Below are positions 7,066 to 13,432 of a DNA stretch of 25,217 bases, piece after piece. The stretch spans positions 1 through 25,217 of the forward strand of contig DAOSPF010000052.1 of assembly GCA_035374585.1 (NCBI GenBank). Reading direction: 5' to 3'. The translations under genes and the position numbers were made by a program. The notes below the pieces were generated by a model, which worked only from the letters and a program-made list of their open reading frames with translations, was not told where the DNA came from and made no database searches. Source of the stretch: JAKPQD01 sp029572965 (lineage in GTDB: Bacteria; Bacteroidota; Bacteroidia; Bacteroidales; DTGW01). Within the stretch, counting starts at the first letter, position 1. Each line of letters starts with the position of its first letter.

Positions 7066-8037
7066 ATGACAAACTTAAGTTCCATACGCCTTCCGGTCGA
7101 AAAAGAAATCGCTGCATTTGAAAAGCATTTCTCAGATAGCCTTGATACTCAAATCCCACTGTTGGATACCATTACCAACTATTTGTTACGCCAAAAAGGA
7201 AAGCAAATAAGGCCGCTGTTTGTCTTCCTCACGGCCAAGACATTGGCAGAGCCTACAGAATCAACGTTTCATGCTGCAACATTCATAGAACTCTTACATA
7301 CCGCCACTTTGATACACGATGATGTAGTAGATGAGTCATATCAGCGTCGCAACCACTTTAGCATCAACGCTATATGGAAAAGCAAGGTAGCTGTGCTCGT
7401 GGGCGATTACTTTTTGTCCAAAGGCCTTTTACTTTCAGTAAAACATAAAGAGTTTGAATTGCTCGAAGCAATTTCACAAGCCGTTCGTGAGATGAGCGAA
7501 GGCGAGCTGATGCAGATACAGACTTCTAAAAAGTCCATTTTAAAAGTTGAAAATTATTTTGAAATCATCCGCAAAAAAACAGCTTCACTGATTGCCTCAT
7601 GTTGCGCCTGTGGCGCTATATCTGTCAAAGCAGACGAACAGACCATTGAAAAAATGCGCCAGTTTGGCTTTTACATTGGTTCTGCTTTCCAAATCAAAGA
7701 CGACCTGCTCGATTACCAGGAAAAAGACCTGATTGGCAAGCCAAAAGGCAATGATATCAAGGAAAAGAAATATACCTTGCCTTTTATATTGGCCGTTCAA
7801 AACAATCAGAAAGAAAAAAGCCGCATTTTAAGGCTTTTCAACCAATCACATAAACCCACAGAAACCATTGAGGAAATCAGCAAATTCGTGATAGATAACA
7901 ACGGCATTGCAGATTCTATCAAGTACATGAACGAATTCCGCTCAAAAGCTTTAGATATCCTTTCGGAATTCCCTGACAATGAAGCAAAAAAGTCGCTGAT
8001 ACTATTGGTGGATTATATCATTGAGCGGAAGCATTAA
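7066..8037 (+). CDS. Trans-polyprenyl diphosphate synthase (long-chain)
   Basis: 323 residues of the IspB/GerCC type all-alpha prenyltransferase fold. The first aspartate-rich motif is D85-D86-x-x-D89 (LIHDDVVDE) and the second D212-D213-x-x-D216 (IKDDLLDYQ); KGKQIRP (44-50) is the diphosphate-binding basic motif. The residue five places before the first motif is Ala (A80), so no bulky floor blocks the chain, which fits long-chain (C35-C45) products. The enzyme extends FPP/GGPP with IPP, most likely making the side chain of menaquinone. It begins 54 bp after hypA; a near -7 match TAAATTTC at 7033-7040 could give it its own promoter. Symbol withheld because chain length, and so the exact name, cannot be read from sequence. 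Confidence 0.9.
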   Translation: MTNLSSIRLPVEKEIAAFEKHFSDSLDTQIPLLDTITNYLLRQKGKQIRPLFVFLTAKTLAEPTESTFHAATFIELLHTATLIHDDVVDESYQRRNHFSINAIWKSKVAVLVGDYFLSKGLLLSVKHKEFELLEAISQAVREMSEGELMQIQTSKKSILKVENYFEIIRKKTASLIASCCACGAISVKADEQTIEKMRQFGFYIGSAFQIKDDLLDYQEKDLIGKPKGNDIKEKKYTLPFILAVQNNQKEKSRILRLFNQSHKPTETIEEISKFVIDNNGIADSIKYMNEFRSKALDILSEFPDNEAKKSLILLVDYIIERKH

Positions 8038-8059
8038 GATAATCCTTCAGAATAATCCC

Positions 8060-8156
8060 TTCGTTCGGCTAAGGCTCTGCCTTAGTCGTAAGTATTTCAT
8101 CAGGCTAAAGCCTGTAAAGATAAGAACAGCTGAGGCCGAAGCCTCAGCCGAACGAG
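8060..8156. repeat. Three-hairpin element inside a closing stem
   Basis: TCGTTCGGCT (8061-8070) is a perfect inverse of AGCCGAACGA (8146-8155), enclosing three hairpins: CTAAGGC-TCT-GCCTTAG (8069-8085), CAGGC-TAAA-GCCTG (8101-8114) and GCTGAGGC-CGAA-GCCTCAGC (8129-8148). Hairpins 1 and 3 share bases with the closing stem, so the two folds partly compete. Hairpins 1 and 3 are related copies (CTAAGGC versus CTGAGGC) with a compensating A-T to G-C change. It lies 23 nt after the prenyl synthase stop and may serve as its terminator, but it is far more elaborate than needed. Confidence 0.65.
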
Positions 8157-8172
8157 AGAATAATTTTATCTC

Positions 8173-8287
8173 TAAACCTCCCATCCCTCCTTAAAAAGGA
8201 GGGCTAACAAAGTTGTGTAAAGCTAAAAAGCACTGCTCTGTTAAAGCCCCTTTTTAAGAGCCTGTCCCGTCTTAGGCGGGAGGTTTG
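8173..8287. repeat. Long imperfect inverted-repeat element
   Basis: AAACCTCCC (8174-8182) mirrors GGGAGGTTT (8278-8286). Inside, TTAAAAAGG...GGGCTAAC (8191-8208) is an imperfect inverse of GTTAAAGCCCC-TTTTTAA (8230-8246). The left part folds alone as CCCTCCTT-AAA-AAGGAGGG (8185-8203). The right arm carries CCTGTCCC-N6-GGCGGG, also found (inverted) in the element at 13065-13215. It is a non-coding palindromic repeat of the sort scattered in Bacteroidota genomes. Confidence 0.6.
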
Positions 8288-8358
8288 GGGTTAATAAGAA
8301 CCTTAGCTTGACCGCTATACGAACAGAAATACACAACTGCAAACAACTCAAAAAATAA

Positions 8359-8395
8359 TTGTAAACGATTCGTTATTGGTGTAATTTTGCACCAA
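8359..8395 (+). promoter_or_regulatory. Toxin-antitoxin promoter with operator around the -7 box
   Basis: TTG (8359-8361), 20 bp, then TAATTTTG (8382-8389), a full match to the Bacteroidota -7 consensus TAnnTTTG. The -7 box is exactly bracketed by the perfect inverted repeat TTGGTG (8376-8381) and CACCAA (8390-8395). A ribbon-helix-helix antitoxin dimer bound here would block the polymerase, the usual autoregulation of such modules. The expected transcript start, near 8396, gives a very short leader before ATG 8405 and argues against the in-frame ATG at 8387. Confidence 0.72.
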
Positions 8396-8404
8396 AACAA
8401 ACTT

Positions 8405-8644
8405 ATGACAAGACAATGCATATCGTTCACAAAACCAAATGATGAATGGCTAAAACTACAAGTGGACAGCAAAGAATATTCAAGTAAAAGTGAAGTGGTC
8501 AACGATTTGATTAGACAAGCTCGTAAACAGCAGGTGCAGATTGATTTGATCAGAGCAAAACTAGATAAGTCTGAGGCAAGCGGATTTACCGATTTATCAA
8601 AAGAACAAATTTTAAAACAATCAAAGGCTTCACTTAATGGTTAA
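8405..8644 (+). CDS. ParD-like ribbon-helix-helix antitoxin
   Basis: 79 residues. The N-terminal strand (TRQCISFTKPNDEWL) followed by helices with the signature YSSKSEVVNDLIRQ is the ribbon-helix-helix DNA-binding fold of ParD/CC2985-type antitoxins. The rest (from about residue 45) is charged and helical, as expected of the toxin-binding tail. It should neutralise the downstream ParE-like protein and repress its own promoter at the inverted repeat 8376-8395. An upstream in-frame ATG at 8387 lies within the -7 box, so 8405 is the start. It overlaps the toxin gene by 8 bp, so the two are translationally coupled. Confidence 0.88.
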   Translation: MTRQCISFTKPNDEWLKLQVDSKEYSSKSEVVNDLIRQARKQQVQIDLIRAKLDKSEASGFTDLSKEQILKQSKASLNG

Positions 8645-8921
8645 ATATAAACTGAGCAATGAGGCCAAGGAAGATCTGATAAGAATTCATCATTACGGAG
8701 TTGAAAAGTTTGAAATTACTCAAGCTGATGAATATTTTGATGCATTTTTTGAATATTTCGACATTATTGCCCAGCGGCCACTTTCATTTGAATCTGTCGA
8801 TTATATTAAAAAAGGATATAGACGATGCGTCTGCGGGGTAGATAGTATCTATTTCCGAATAGAATATGGAACCGTAGAAATCGTTCAGCGTAGCTTGTCG
8901 TTAAAAGCGGTTCATTACTAA
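8637..8921 (+). CDS. ParE/RelE-family toxin
   Basis: 94 residues of the RelE/ParE superfamily: an N-terminal strand (KYKLSNEAKEDLIRI), two helices with a YGVEKFEITQADEYFDAF core and C-terminal strands GYRRCVCGVDSIYFRIEYGTVEIV. The G-Y-R-R ... S-I-Y-F-R-I ... V-E-I-V pattern is that of ParE rather than RelE, so gyrase poisoning is more likely than mRNA cleavage; this is inference from family. It starts inside the last codons of the antitoxin (ATG 8637, antitoxin stop ends 8644). It ends 92 bp from the end of a second, opposing toxin gene. Confidence 0.88.
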   Translation: MVKYKLSNEAKEDLIRIHHYGVEKFEITQADEYFDAFFEYFDIIAQRPLSFESVDYIKKGYRRCVCGVDSIYFRIEYGTVEIVQRSLSLKAVHY

Positions 8922-8956
8922 AAATAAGTATTTACAGCAAATTCAAATTGATTAAT

Positions 8957-8986
8957 AAAGCTCAAAAATCAAAATAAATGAGCTTA
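8957..8986. terminator. Possible shared terminator between convergent toxin genes
   Basis: AGCTCA (8959-8964) pairs with TGAGCT (8979-8984), extended imperfectly by AT pairs on both sides, with a 14-nt A-rich loop. It sits midway between the two toxin stops (8921 plus, 9014 minus). The stem is short and there is no long U-tract on the plus strand, so it is a weak candidate. Confidence 0.4.
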
Positions 8987-9013
8987 TTATTAAAAAAACA
9001 TGAGCTATAAAGG

Positions 9014-9346
9014 TCAAAGTTTTATTCTCCTGCTGCTTCTGATTTTGGTAACAGATTTTCGTGAGCTGACAGCTTTTAGCACTTCAATTCTTTGCGGGGT
9101 AATACGATAAATAATCAAATAAGAACCGATAATAATATTTCGGTACATTTTACTTTTTGTAGGTATCTGTCGGCATTCGGGGTAAGAAAGATAAGAAGTA
9201 CTCAAGCACCGAATCATGGATAGAAGCTCAGACTTAAAAGATTCTGCAAGATTTTTCCCAAAAGTTTCATACCCATAAAGATAAATCTCCTGAATGTCAT
9301 TTGCTGCTTCAGGAGAAATGATTACAAGCCTTTTTGGCGTATCCAT
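9014..9346 (-). CDS. RelE/ParE-family toxin, second module
   Basis: 110 residues of the RelE/ParE superfamily but clearly different from the toxin at 8637. After a short extension come LVIISPEAANDIQEIYLYGYETFG (strand-helix), a second helix, and C-terminal strands MYRNIIIGSYLIIYRITPQRIEVLKAV, the S-Y-x-I-x-Y-R-I ... I-E-V-L pattern of the family. A basic tail (RKSVTKIRSSRRIKL) follows. The ATG (9346) lies 25 nt inside the 3' end of the antitoxin gene at 9322-9492, an unusually long overlap that couples translation. The mode of killing (gyrase or mRNA) cannot be decided from sequence. Confidence 0.85.
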   Translation of the reverse strand: MDTPKRLVIISPEAANDIQEIYLYGYETFGKNLAESFKSELLSMIRCLSTSYLSYPECRQIPTKSKMYRNIIIGSYLIIYRITPQRIEVLKAVSSRKSVTKIRSSRRIKL

Positions 9347-9492
9347 TCCTCAAATTTGTTTTCAAATTCTTCAATAGTCATAAATGGGCCTTCTTCCGCT
9401 TTTTTAATAGCAGCCATAAACTCCTCATGAGTAACCTTACCAGGAACAGCCCAGTTTATTCGCTTTGATTCTTTTGTTTTCACCGACTTCAT
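9322..9492 (-). CDS. Short antitoxin of the second toxin-antitoxin module
   Basis: A 56-residue frame from ATG 9492 to TAA 9322, short enough to be missed by length-filtered gene calls. It starts MKSVKTKESKRINWAVPGK and contains the acidic helical segment EEFMAAIKKAEEGPF-MTIEEFENKFEEW, the pattern I associate with small Bacteroidota antitoxins partnered with RelE/ParE toxins (WAVPG...EEF...AEEGPF). No ribbon-helix-helix or helix-turn-helix is evident, but the lysine-rich N-terminus could bind DNA. The gene overlaps the toxin start by 25 nt and is preceded by a palindrome over a near-consensus -7 box. Confidence 0.8.
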   Translation of the reverse strand: MKSVKTKESKRINWAVPGKVTHEEFMAAIKKAEEGPFMTIEEFENKFEEWIRQKGL

Positions 9493-9502
9493 AATCAGTA
9501 TT

Positions 9503-9520
9503 TTTTGTAAAGGTACAAAA
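9503..9520 (-). promoter_or_regulatory. Operator palindrome over a -7-like box
   Basis: TTTTGTA (9503-9509) and TACAAAA (9514-9520) are perfect 7-bp inverses with a 4-bp spacer. On the minus strand the site reads TTTTGTACCTTTACAAAA, in which TACCTTTA (9515-9508) matches TAnnTTTG in 7 of 8 positions. It ends 11 bp before the antitoxin ATG, giving a nearly leaderless transcript, and is the natural autorepression site of the module. No clear -33 box was found. Confidence 0.55.
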
Positions 9521-9547
9521 GATTTGTGGTGAATATTTATCTACAAA

Positions 9548-11359
9548 TTAATTATCTTTCCCCAGATGCTCTCTCAGTATTTTCGCCTTAGCCATCCCAA
9601 TCACCTCAGCCAATTCTTCGAGAGAAGCCTGATGAATCGCTTCAGCTGATTTAAACTTAATGAAAAGTTCATTAACGGTCTTCTCCCCTATTCCTTTAAT
9701 ATTTTCAAACTCAGAATTCATCCAGGTATTGGAACGTTTATTGCGATGAAAAGTAATCCCAAAGCGGTGGGCTTCATTTCGGATATGTTGAATTACCTTT
9801 AAAACAGGGGATTTCTTGTCCACATACAACGGAATACTATCGCCAGGTTTGAATATCTCTTCCAAACGTTTGGCAATACTAATGATTTCAATCTTTCCAA
9901 CTAAATTCAACTTGTCAAGGCTTTCAAGTGCAGCCCCTAACTGGCCTTTACCTCCATCGATAACGATAAGGTCAGGCAGTGGCGCATTTTCATCCAGTAA
10001 CCTTTTGTAACGCCTGTAAACAATTTCCTTCATCGAAGCAAAATCGTCAATGCCAGTCACAGTCTTTATATTGAAATGCCGATAATCTTTCACTGAAGGT
10101 TTTCCATTCTTAAATACCACACAGGAAGCCACAGGGTTTGTACCTTGCAGGTTTGAGTTGTCAAAACATTCCATGTGCAGCGGAAGTTTTTCAAGGCACA
10201 AAACATCCTTCATTTGCTGGACTATAATATTGGCCTTAGCTCCTTTTTTCTCAGCCATCTCAGAAGATTGCTTCAGCTTTTCCTGCAGGAACATTTTTGA
10301 ATTCCGCATGGACAGTTCAAGCAACTTAAGCTTATCGCCTGTCTTTGGAATAGTGTAAGTAATTCCTTGCATTTGCACATCCGGCATTTGCGAAACAACA
10401 ATCTCCCTGGCATTGCTCGAAAGCTTTTCACGCATCTCCAAAATGGCCATAGACAAGATTTCACTAAGGTCTTCGTCAAGTTTTAATGAAGTAAACATAG
10501 AATGCACCTGAACGATTGCTCCATTTAACACCCGCAGATAATTCACTACCACCATTTTATCAGACGAAGCCAAAGAAAATACATCAACATTATGTATCGC
10601 AGGGTTAACAATGGTCGATTTGCTGCGATAATTGTCCAAAATAGCAATCTTTTCCTTTATCAGGTTGGCATTTTCAAAGTCAAGGTCTTTGGCAAAAGCA
10701 TTCATCATTTGTTTCAGATGCTGGCTCACCTGGTTCAGGTTCCCTTTCAAAATATCCCTGATGGTCTGGATATTTTCCATATAGTCATCCAGCGACTGCT
10801 TGGCAATACAAGGCCCCAAACAATTGCCCATGTGAAATTCCAGACAAGGCTTGTACATTTTTCTGGTAATTTTGTCCAAAGACAAATCCAGCTTGCAGGT
10901 ACGTAAAGGGAACAATTGCTTAATCAACGAAAGCAATGTTTTGACCATTACTGTAGAAGTAAATGGCCCAAAATATTCAGAACCATCCTTTATCAATTGC
11001 CGCGTATAGACTATACGGGGAAAAGTTTCACGCTTGATGGCAATCCAGGGAAAAGACTTATCGTCCTTGAGCAAAATATTGTACCGCGGTTGATATTCTT
11101 TTATCAGGTTATTCTCCAGAAGAAGGGCATCTGACTCAGAAGCCACAACAATAAACCGTATTTCATGAATATTGCGGACAAGGATACGAAGCTTGGCATT
11201 ATCATGATGCTCTTTGGCAAAATAGGAAGATACCCTTTTCTTTAAATCCTTAGCCTTTCCCACATAAATAATCTTATGGTCAGCATTAAAATACTGATAA
11301 ACCCCGGGCAAATGAGGCAAATTTTCAAGCGTCTTTTGTATTTCGGTCGATAGTTCCAT
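9548..11359 (-). CDS. uvrC: Excinuclease ABC subunit C
   Basis: 603 residues from ATG 11359; a TTG three codons upstream overlaps the ade stop and is less likely. The N-terminal GIY-YIG nuclease domain (GVY at 19-21, YVG at 32-34, basic KAKDLKKRVSSYF) makes the 3' incision. A cysteine group (LEFHMGNCLGPC, near residue 175) fits the Fe-S/zinc site reported for UvrC. A UVR motif for UvrB contact lies near 200-235. The RNase H-like endonuclease half shows ECFDNSN and VIDGGKGQL. A tandem helix-hairpin-helix (GIGEKTVNELF ... VIGMAKAKIL) closes the protein. It completes UvrABC nucleotide excision repair with UvrA and UvrB encoded elsewhere. It starts 2 bp after the ade stop, so the two form an operon. 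Confidence 0.97.
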   Translation of the reverse strand: MELSTEIQKTLENLPHLPGVYQYFNADHKIIYVGKAKDLKKRVSSYFAKEHHDNAKLRILVRNIHEIRFIVVASESDALLLENNLIKEYQPRYNILLKDDKSFPWIAIKRETFPRIVYTRQLIKDGSEYFGPFTSTVMVKTLLSLIKQLFPLRTCKLDLSLDKITRKMYKPCLEFHMGNCLGPCIAKQSLDDYMENIQTIRDILKGNLNQVSQHLKQMMNAFAKDLDFENANLIKEKIAILDNYRSKSTIVNPAIHNVDVFSLASSDKMVVVNYLRVLNGAIVQVHSMFTSLKLDEDLSEILSMAILEMREKLSSNAREIVVSQMPDVQMQGITYTIPKTGDKLKLLELSMRNSKMFLQEKLKQSSEMAEKKGAKANIIVQQMKDVLCLEKLPLHMECFDNSNLQGTNPVASCVVFKNGKPSVKDYRHFNIKTVTGIDDFASMKEIVYRRYKRLLDENAPLPDLIVIDGGKGQLGAALESLDKLNLVGKIEIISIAKRLEEIFKPGDSIPLYVDKKSPVLKVIQHIRNEAHRFGITFHRNKRSNTWMNSEFENIKGIGEKTVNELFIKFKSAEAIHQASLEELAEVIGMAKAKILREHLGKDN

Positions 11360-11361
11360 GT

Positions 11362-12975
11362 TCAGCAAAATAAATCAACAAGTGAATATTCTGCAATTTT
11401 AAATAAGCCTTTATCCGTCAATTTTAATGTTGGAATAACCGATAAAGCTAAAAATGAAAGGTTCATAATAGGGCTGTGCAATGAACAGCCTGCTTCTGCA
11501 ATTTTCTTTTCCAAGCGGTTAAAAGCTTCAGCAACCTCTTCAGCCGGCATGCCAGTCATAAGGCCTCCATATTTCAAAGGCAGAAATTCTTTTTCTTGTT
11601 CAGAAAAAAATGCCAGTCCTCCTTTGTTTTCAATAATAGTATTGACAGCACCAACAATATCTTCATCACGAACCCCAACTGCAATAATATTATGCGAATC
11701 ATGAGCAACACTCGATGCTATTGCCCCGTATTTCAGCTTAAAACCCTTGACAAACGCAATGACCGGAGGTTTATTTTCATACCTGTTGCAAACAACAAGT
11801 TTAAGTATATCCTCTGAAACAGTTGATTCAAAATTATTTAAAGCATCATCAGGCCATTGATAAAGCAATTCATTGGTGATAATCTGTTTGTCGATTACCT
11901 CTATTACCCGCATAGACATACTTTTCTTTGCCATAAGCAAATCGTCAACAGCTATTTTCTTATCCCGAAATGGAAATACAAAACTTCCTGGTAAAGACTT
12001 TTGTTGAAAATGCATAGATGGTATCCCACGAAAATAAACTTCCTGAACATTAAAATCATTCAAATTGTCCACAACAATAAAATCAGCCTTATCCCCTACC
12101 CTCAAAAGACCGCAATCCATTTTATAATGCTGTACAGGATTGATACAAGCCACCTTCAAAATATCAAAAATATCGTAACCATGCCCGACAAGCCATTTCA
12201 CAGAGCTTCGTATGCCACCCTCCAACAAATGGTCAGCATGGATATCATCCGAACAAAGCATCAAATCATCAGCACAATTAGTAAACAATGGGGCCAGATC
12301 TGCCAGATTTTGGGCAGCACTCCCATTGCGGATAAGTATTTTCATGCCATACTTGATTTTCTCCAGGGCTTCATGCACATTGGTACATTCATGGTCAGTA
12401 CTTATCCCGGCATTAGCATATTTTATCAATTCTTGTCCCGAAAGGCCGGGAGCATGACCATCAATCGGGAATCCATATTTTTTGCTCAAAGACAACTTAG
12501 CCAAAACCTCTCTATCCTCATTAACAACGCCGACAAAGTTCATCATCTCAGCCAGGAAAAAAGCCCGTTTTGTTGAAAACAAATGCTCAATTTCCTTGCT
12601 TGAAAGAACTGCCCCTGACGAATCAAAAGGAGAAGCTGGCACACATGAAGGAGCACCAAACAAAAAATGAAAAGGCACATCCTTTGTACATTGCAACATG
12701 AAATCAATTCCATTAACCCCGGCTACATTGGCAATTTCATGAGGGTCGCAAACCGCTCCAACCACCCCATTTTTCAAAGCCGCTTTGGCAAATTCATTGG
12801 GCGTGAGCAAAGAGCTTTCGATATGCACGTGCGAGTCGATAAAACCTGGAAGAATATAATTGGAATAAATATTATCCTCTTCAACAATATCTTTGATATG
12901 ACCTTTTTCAATCATCAAAGTGCCGGAAAATATTCTCTTGGAAAATACATCAACAATGTTTCCTGAAATTTTCAT
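11362..12975 (-). CDS. ade: Adenine deaminase
   Basis: 537 residues of the amidohydrolase superfamily, the AdeC type: adenine + H2O to hypoxanthine + NH3, in purine salvage. The metal-binding strand-1 motif is H-V-H-I-E-S-S (49-55) after LPGFIDS, followed by VVGAVCDPHEIANV. Further ligand motifs are GHAPGLSG (about residues 173-180), STDHE and LCSDDIHADH. The C-terminal part (GLMTG near 460) matches the second domain of the family. The dimeric enzyme uses a binuclear metal centre. The gene heads a two-gene unit with uvrC; a -7 box TAGTTTTG lies at 13009-13002, 27 bp upstream. I see no truncation. Confidence 0.95.
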   Translation of the reverse strand: MKISGNIVDVFSKRIFSGTLMIEKGHIKDIVEEDNIYSNYILPGFIDSHVHIESSLLTPNEFAKAALKNGVVGAVCDPHEIANVAGVNGIDFMLQCTKDVPFHFLFGAPSCVPASPFDSSGAVLSSKEIEHLFSTKRAFFLAEMMNFVGVVNEDREVLAKLSLSKKYGFPIDGHAPGLSGQELIKYANAGISTDHECTNVHEALEKIKYGMKILIRNGSAAQNLADLAPLFTNCADDLMLCSDDIHADHLLEGGIRSSVKWLVGHGYDIFDILKVACINPVQHYKMDCGLLRVGDKADFIVVDNLNDFNVQEVYFRGIPSMHFQQKSLPGSFVFPFRDKKIAVDDLLMAKKSMSMRVIEVIDKQIITNELLYQWPDDALNNFESTVSEDILKLVVCNRYENKPPVIAFVKGFKLKYGAIASSVAHDSHNIIAVGVRDEDIVGAVNTIIENKGGLAFFSEQEKEFLPLKYGGLMTGMPAEEVAEAFNRLEKKIAEAGCSLHSPIMNLSFLALSVIPTLKLTDKGLFKIAEYSLVDLFC

Positions 12976-13001
12976 GGTGCAGATTTTTATTTAAAAATAA
13001 T

Positions 13002-13009
13002 CAAAACTA
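13002..13009 (-). promoter_or_regulatory. Candidate -7 box for ade-uvrC
   Basis: TAGTTTTG on the minus strand is a full match to TAnnTTTG, 27 bp upstream of the ade ATG. No TTG was found at the -33 spacing, so this is a partial promoter call. Confidence 0.4.
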
Positions 13010-13064
13010 TTTAACTACCTCAAACCCTCATTGCCATCAACATAAGAAATTAATCTTAGTTTAT

Positions 13065-13215
13065 AACATCCACCCCTACCCCCGCCAGCGTGGGACAGGT
13101 CGTATTTATTTTCTTCTAAACTACATTACATGCAATAAACGATTGTTGTTTCCATAAAATTGTTGATAAATACTATCCGCCGCAGGCTGAGGCAAAAATA
13201 GGGGGGGTGGATGTT
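13065..13215. repeat. MITE-like inverted-repeat element
   Basis: AACATCCACCCC (13065-13076) and GGGGTGGATGTT (13204-13215) are perfect 12-bp inverses, 151 bp end to end, with no coding capacity inside. Just inside the left arm lies CCCGCC-N6-GGGACAGG (13080-13097), the inverse of the core seen at 8173-8287. Size and terminal repeats fit a miniature element; no flanking target duplication is evident to me. Confidence 0.55.
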
Positions 13216-13329
13216 GAATGCTGAAACTTTATTCATCCTCATAGCTTGACAGTTATGCCCAAAGAAATACTACCTCAACACTAAGCCTCAATCAAGCATT
13301 TTTTGAAAAATTGGAAAAACATTCGTTCA

Positions 13330-13345
13330 TGTTCCACGTGGAACA
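13330..13345. promoter_or_regulatory. parS site 1
   Basis: TGTTCCACGTGGAACA is a perfect 16-bp palindrome matching the near-universal bacterial parS consensus TGTTnCACGTGnAACA bound by ParB. ParB loads here and spreads to form the partition complex with ParA and SMC. Confidence 0.9.
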
Positions 13346-13415
13346 AAATCACAACTTACTATTTATCAACAGTTTCAAAGTTGCCAATTGAACAAATTTC
13401 TATCTTCAGCCCCAA

Positions 13416-13431
13416 TGTTCCACGTGGAACA
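13416..13431. promoter_or_regulatory. parS site 2
   Basis: A second identical TGTTCCACGTGGAACA palindrome, 86 bp from the first and one base from the mnmG stop codon (13433-13435). Two identical 16-mers this close cannot be chance. The parA and parB genes are not in the window. Confidence 0.9.
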
Positions 13432-13432
13432 T

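Larger units (their letters stand above)
12976..13432. other. Intergenic region between mnmG and ade with parS sites
   Basis: 457 bp without genes. It holds the candidate ade -7 box (13002-13009), an inverted-repeat element (13065-13215), two perfect parS palindromes (13330-13345, 13416-13431) and two inverted copies of TTATCAACA (13161-13169 minus, 13363-13371 plus), one base from the TTATCCACA DnaA box. The grouping beside mnmG suggests a segregation locus and possibly origin function; only parS is strongly supported. Confidence 0.55.

Noticed and set aside
12001..12576. Long open frame (191 codons) on the plus strand inside ade
   Set aside because: It is antisense to a clear adenine deaminase with all motifs intact, has no recognisable domain, and arises from codon bias of the real gene.
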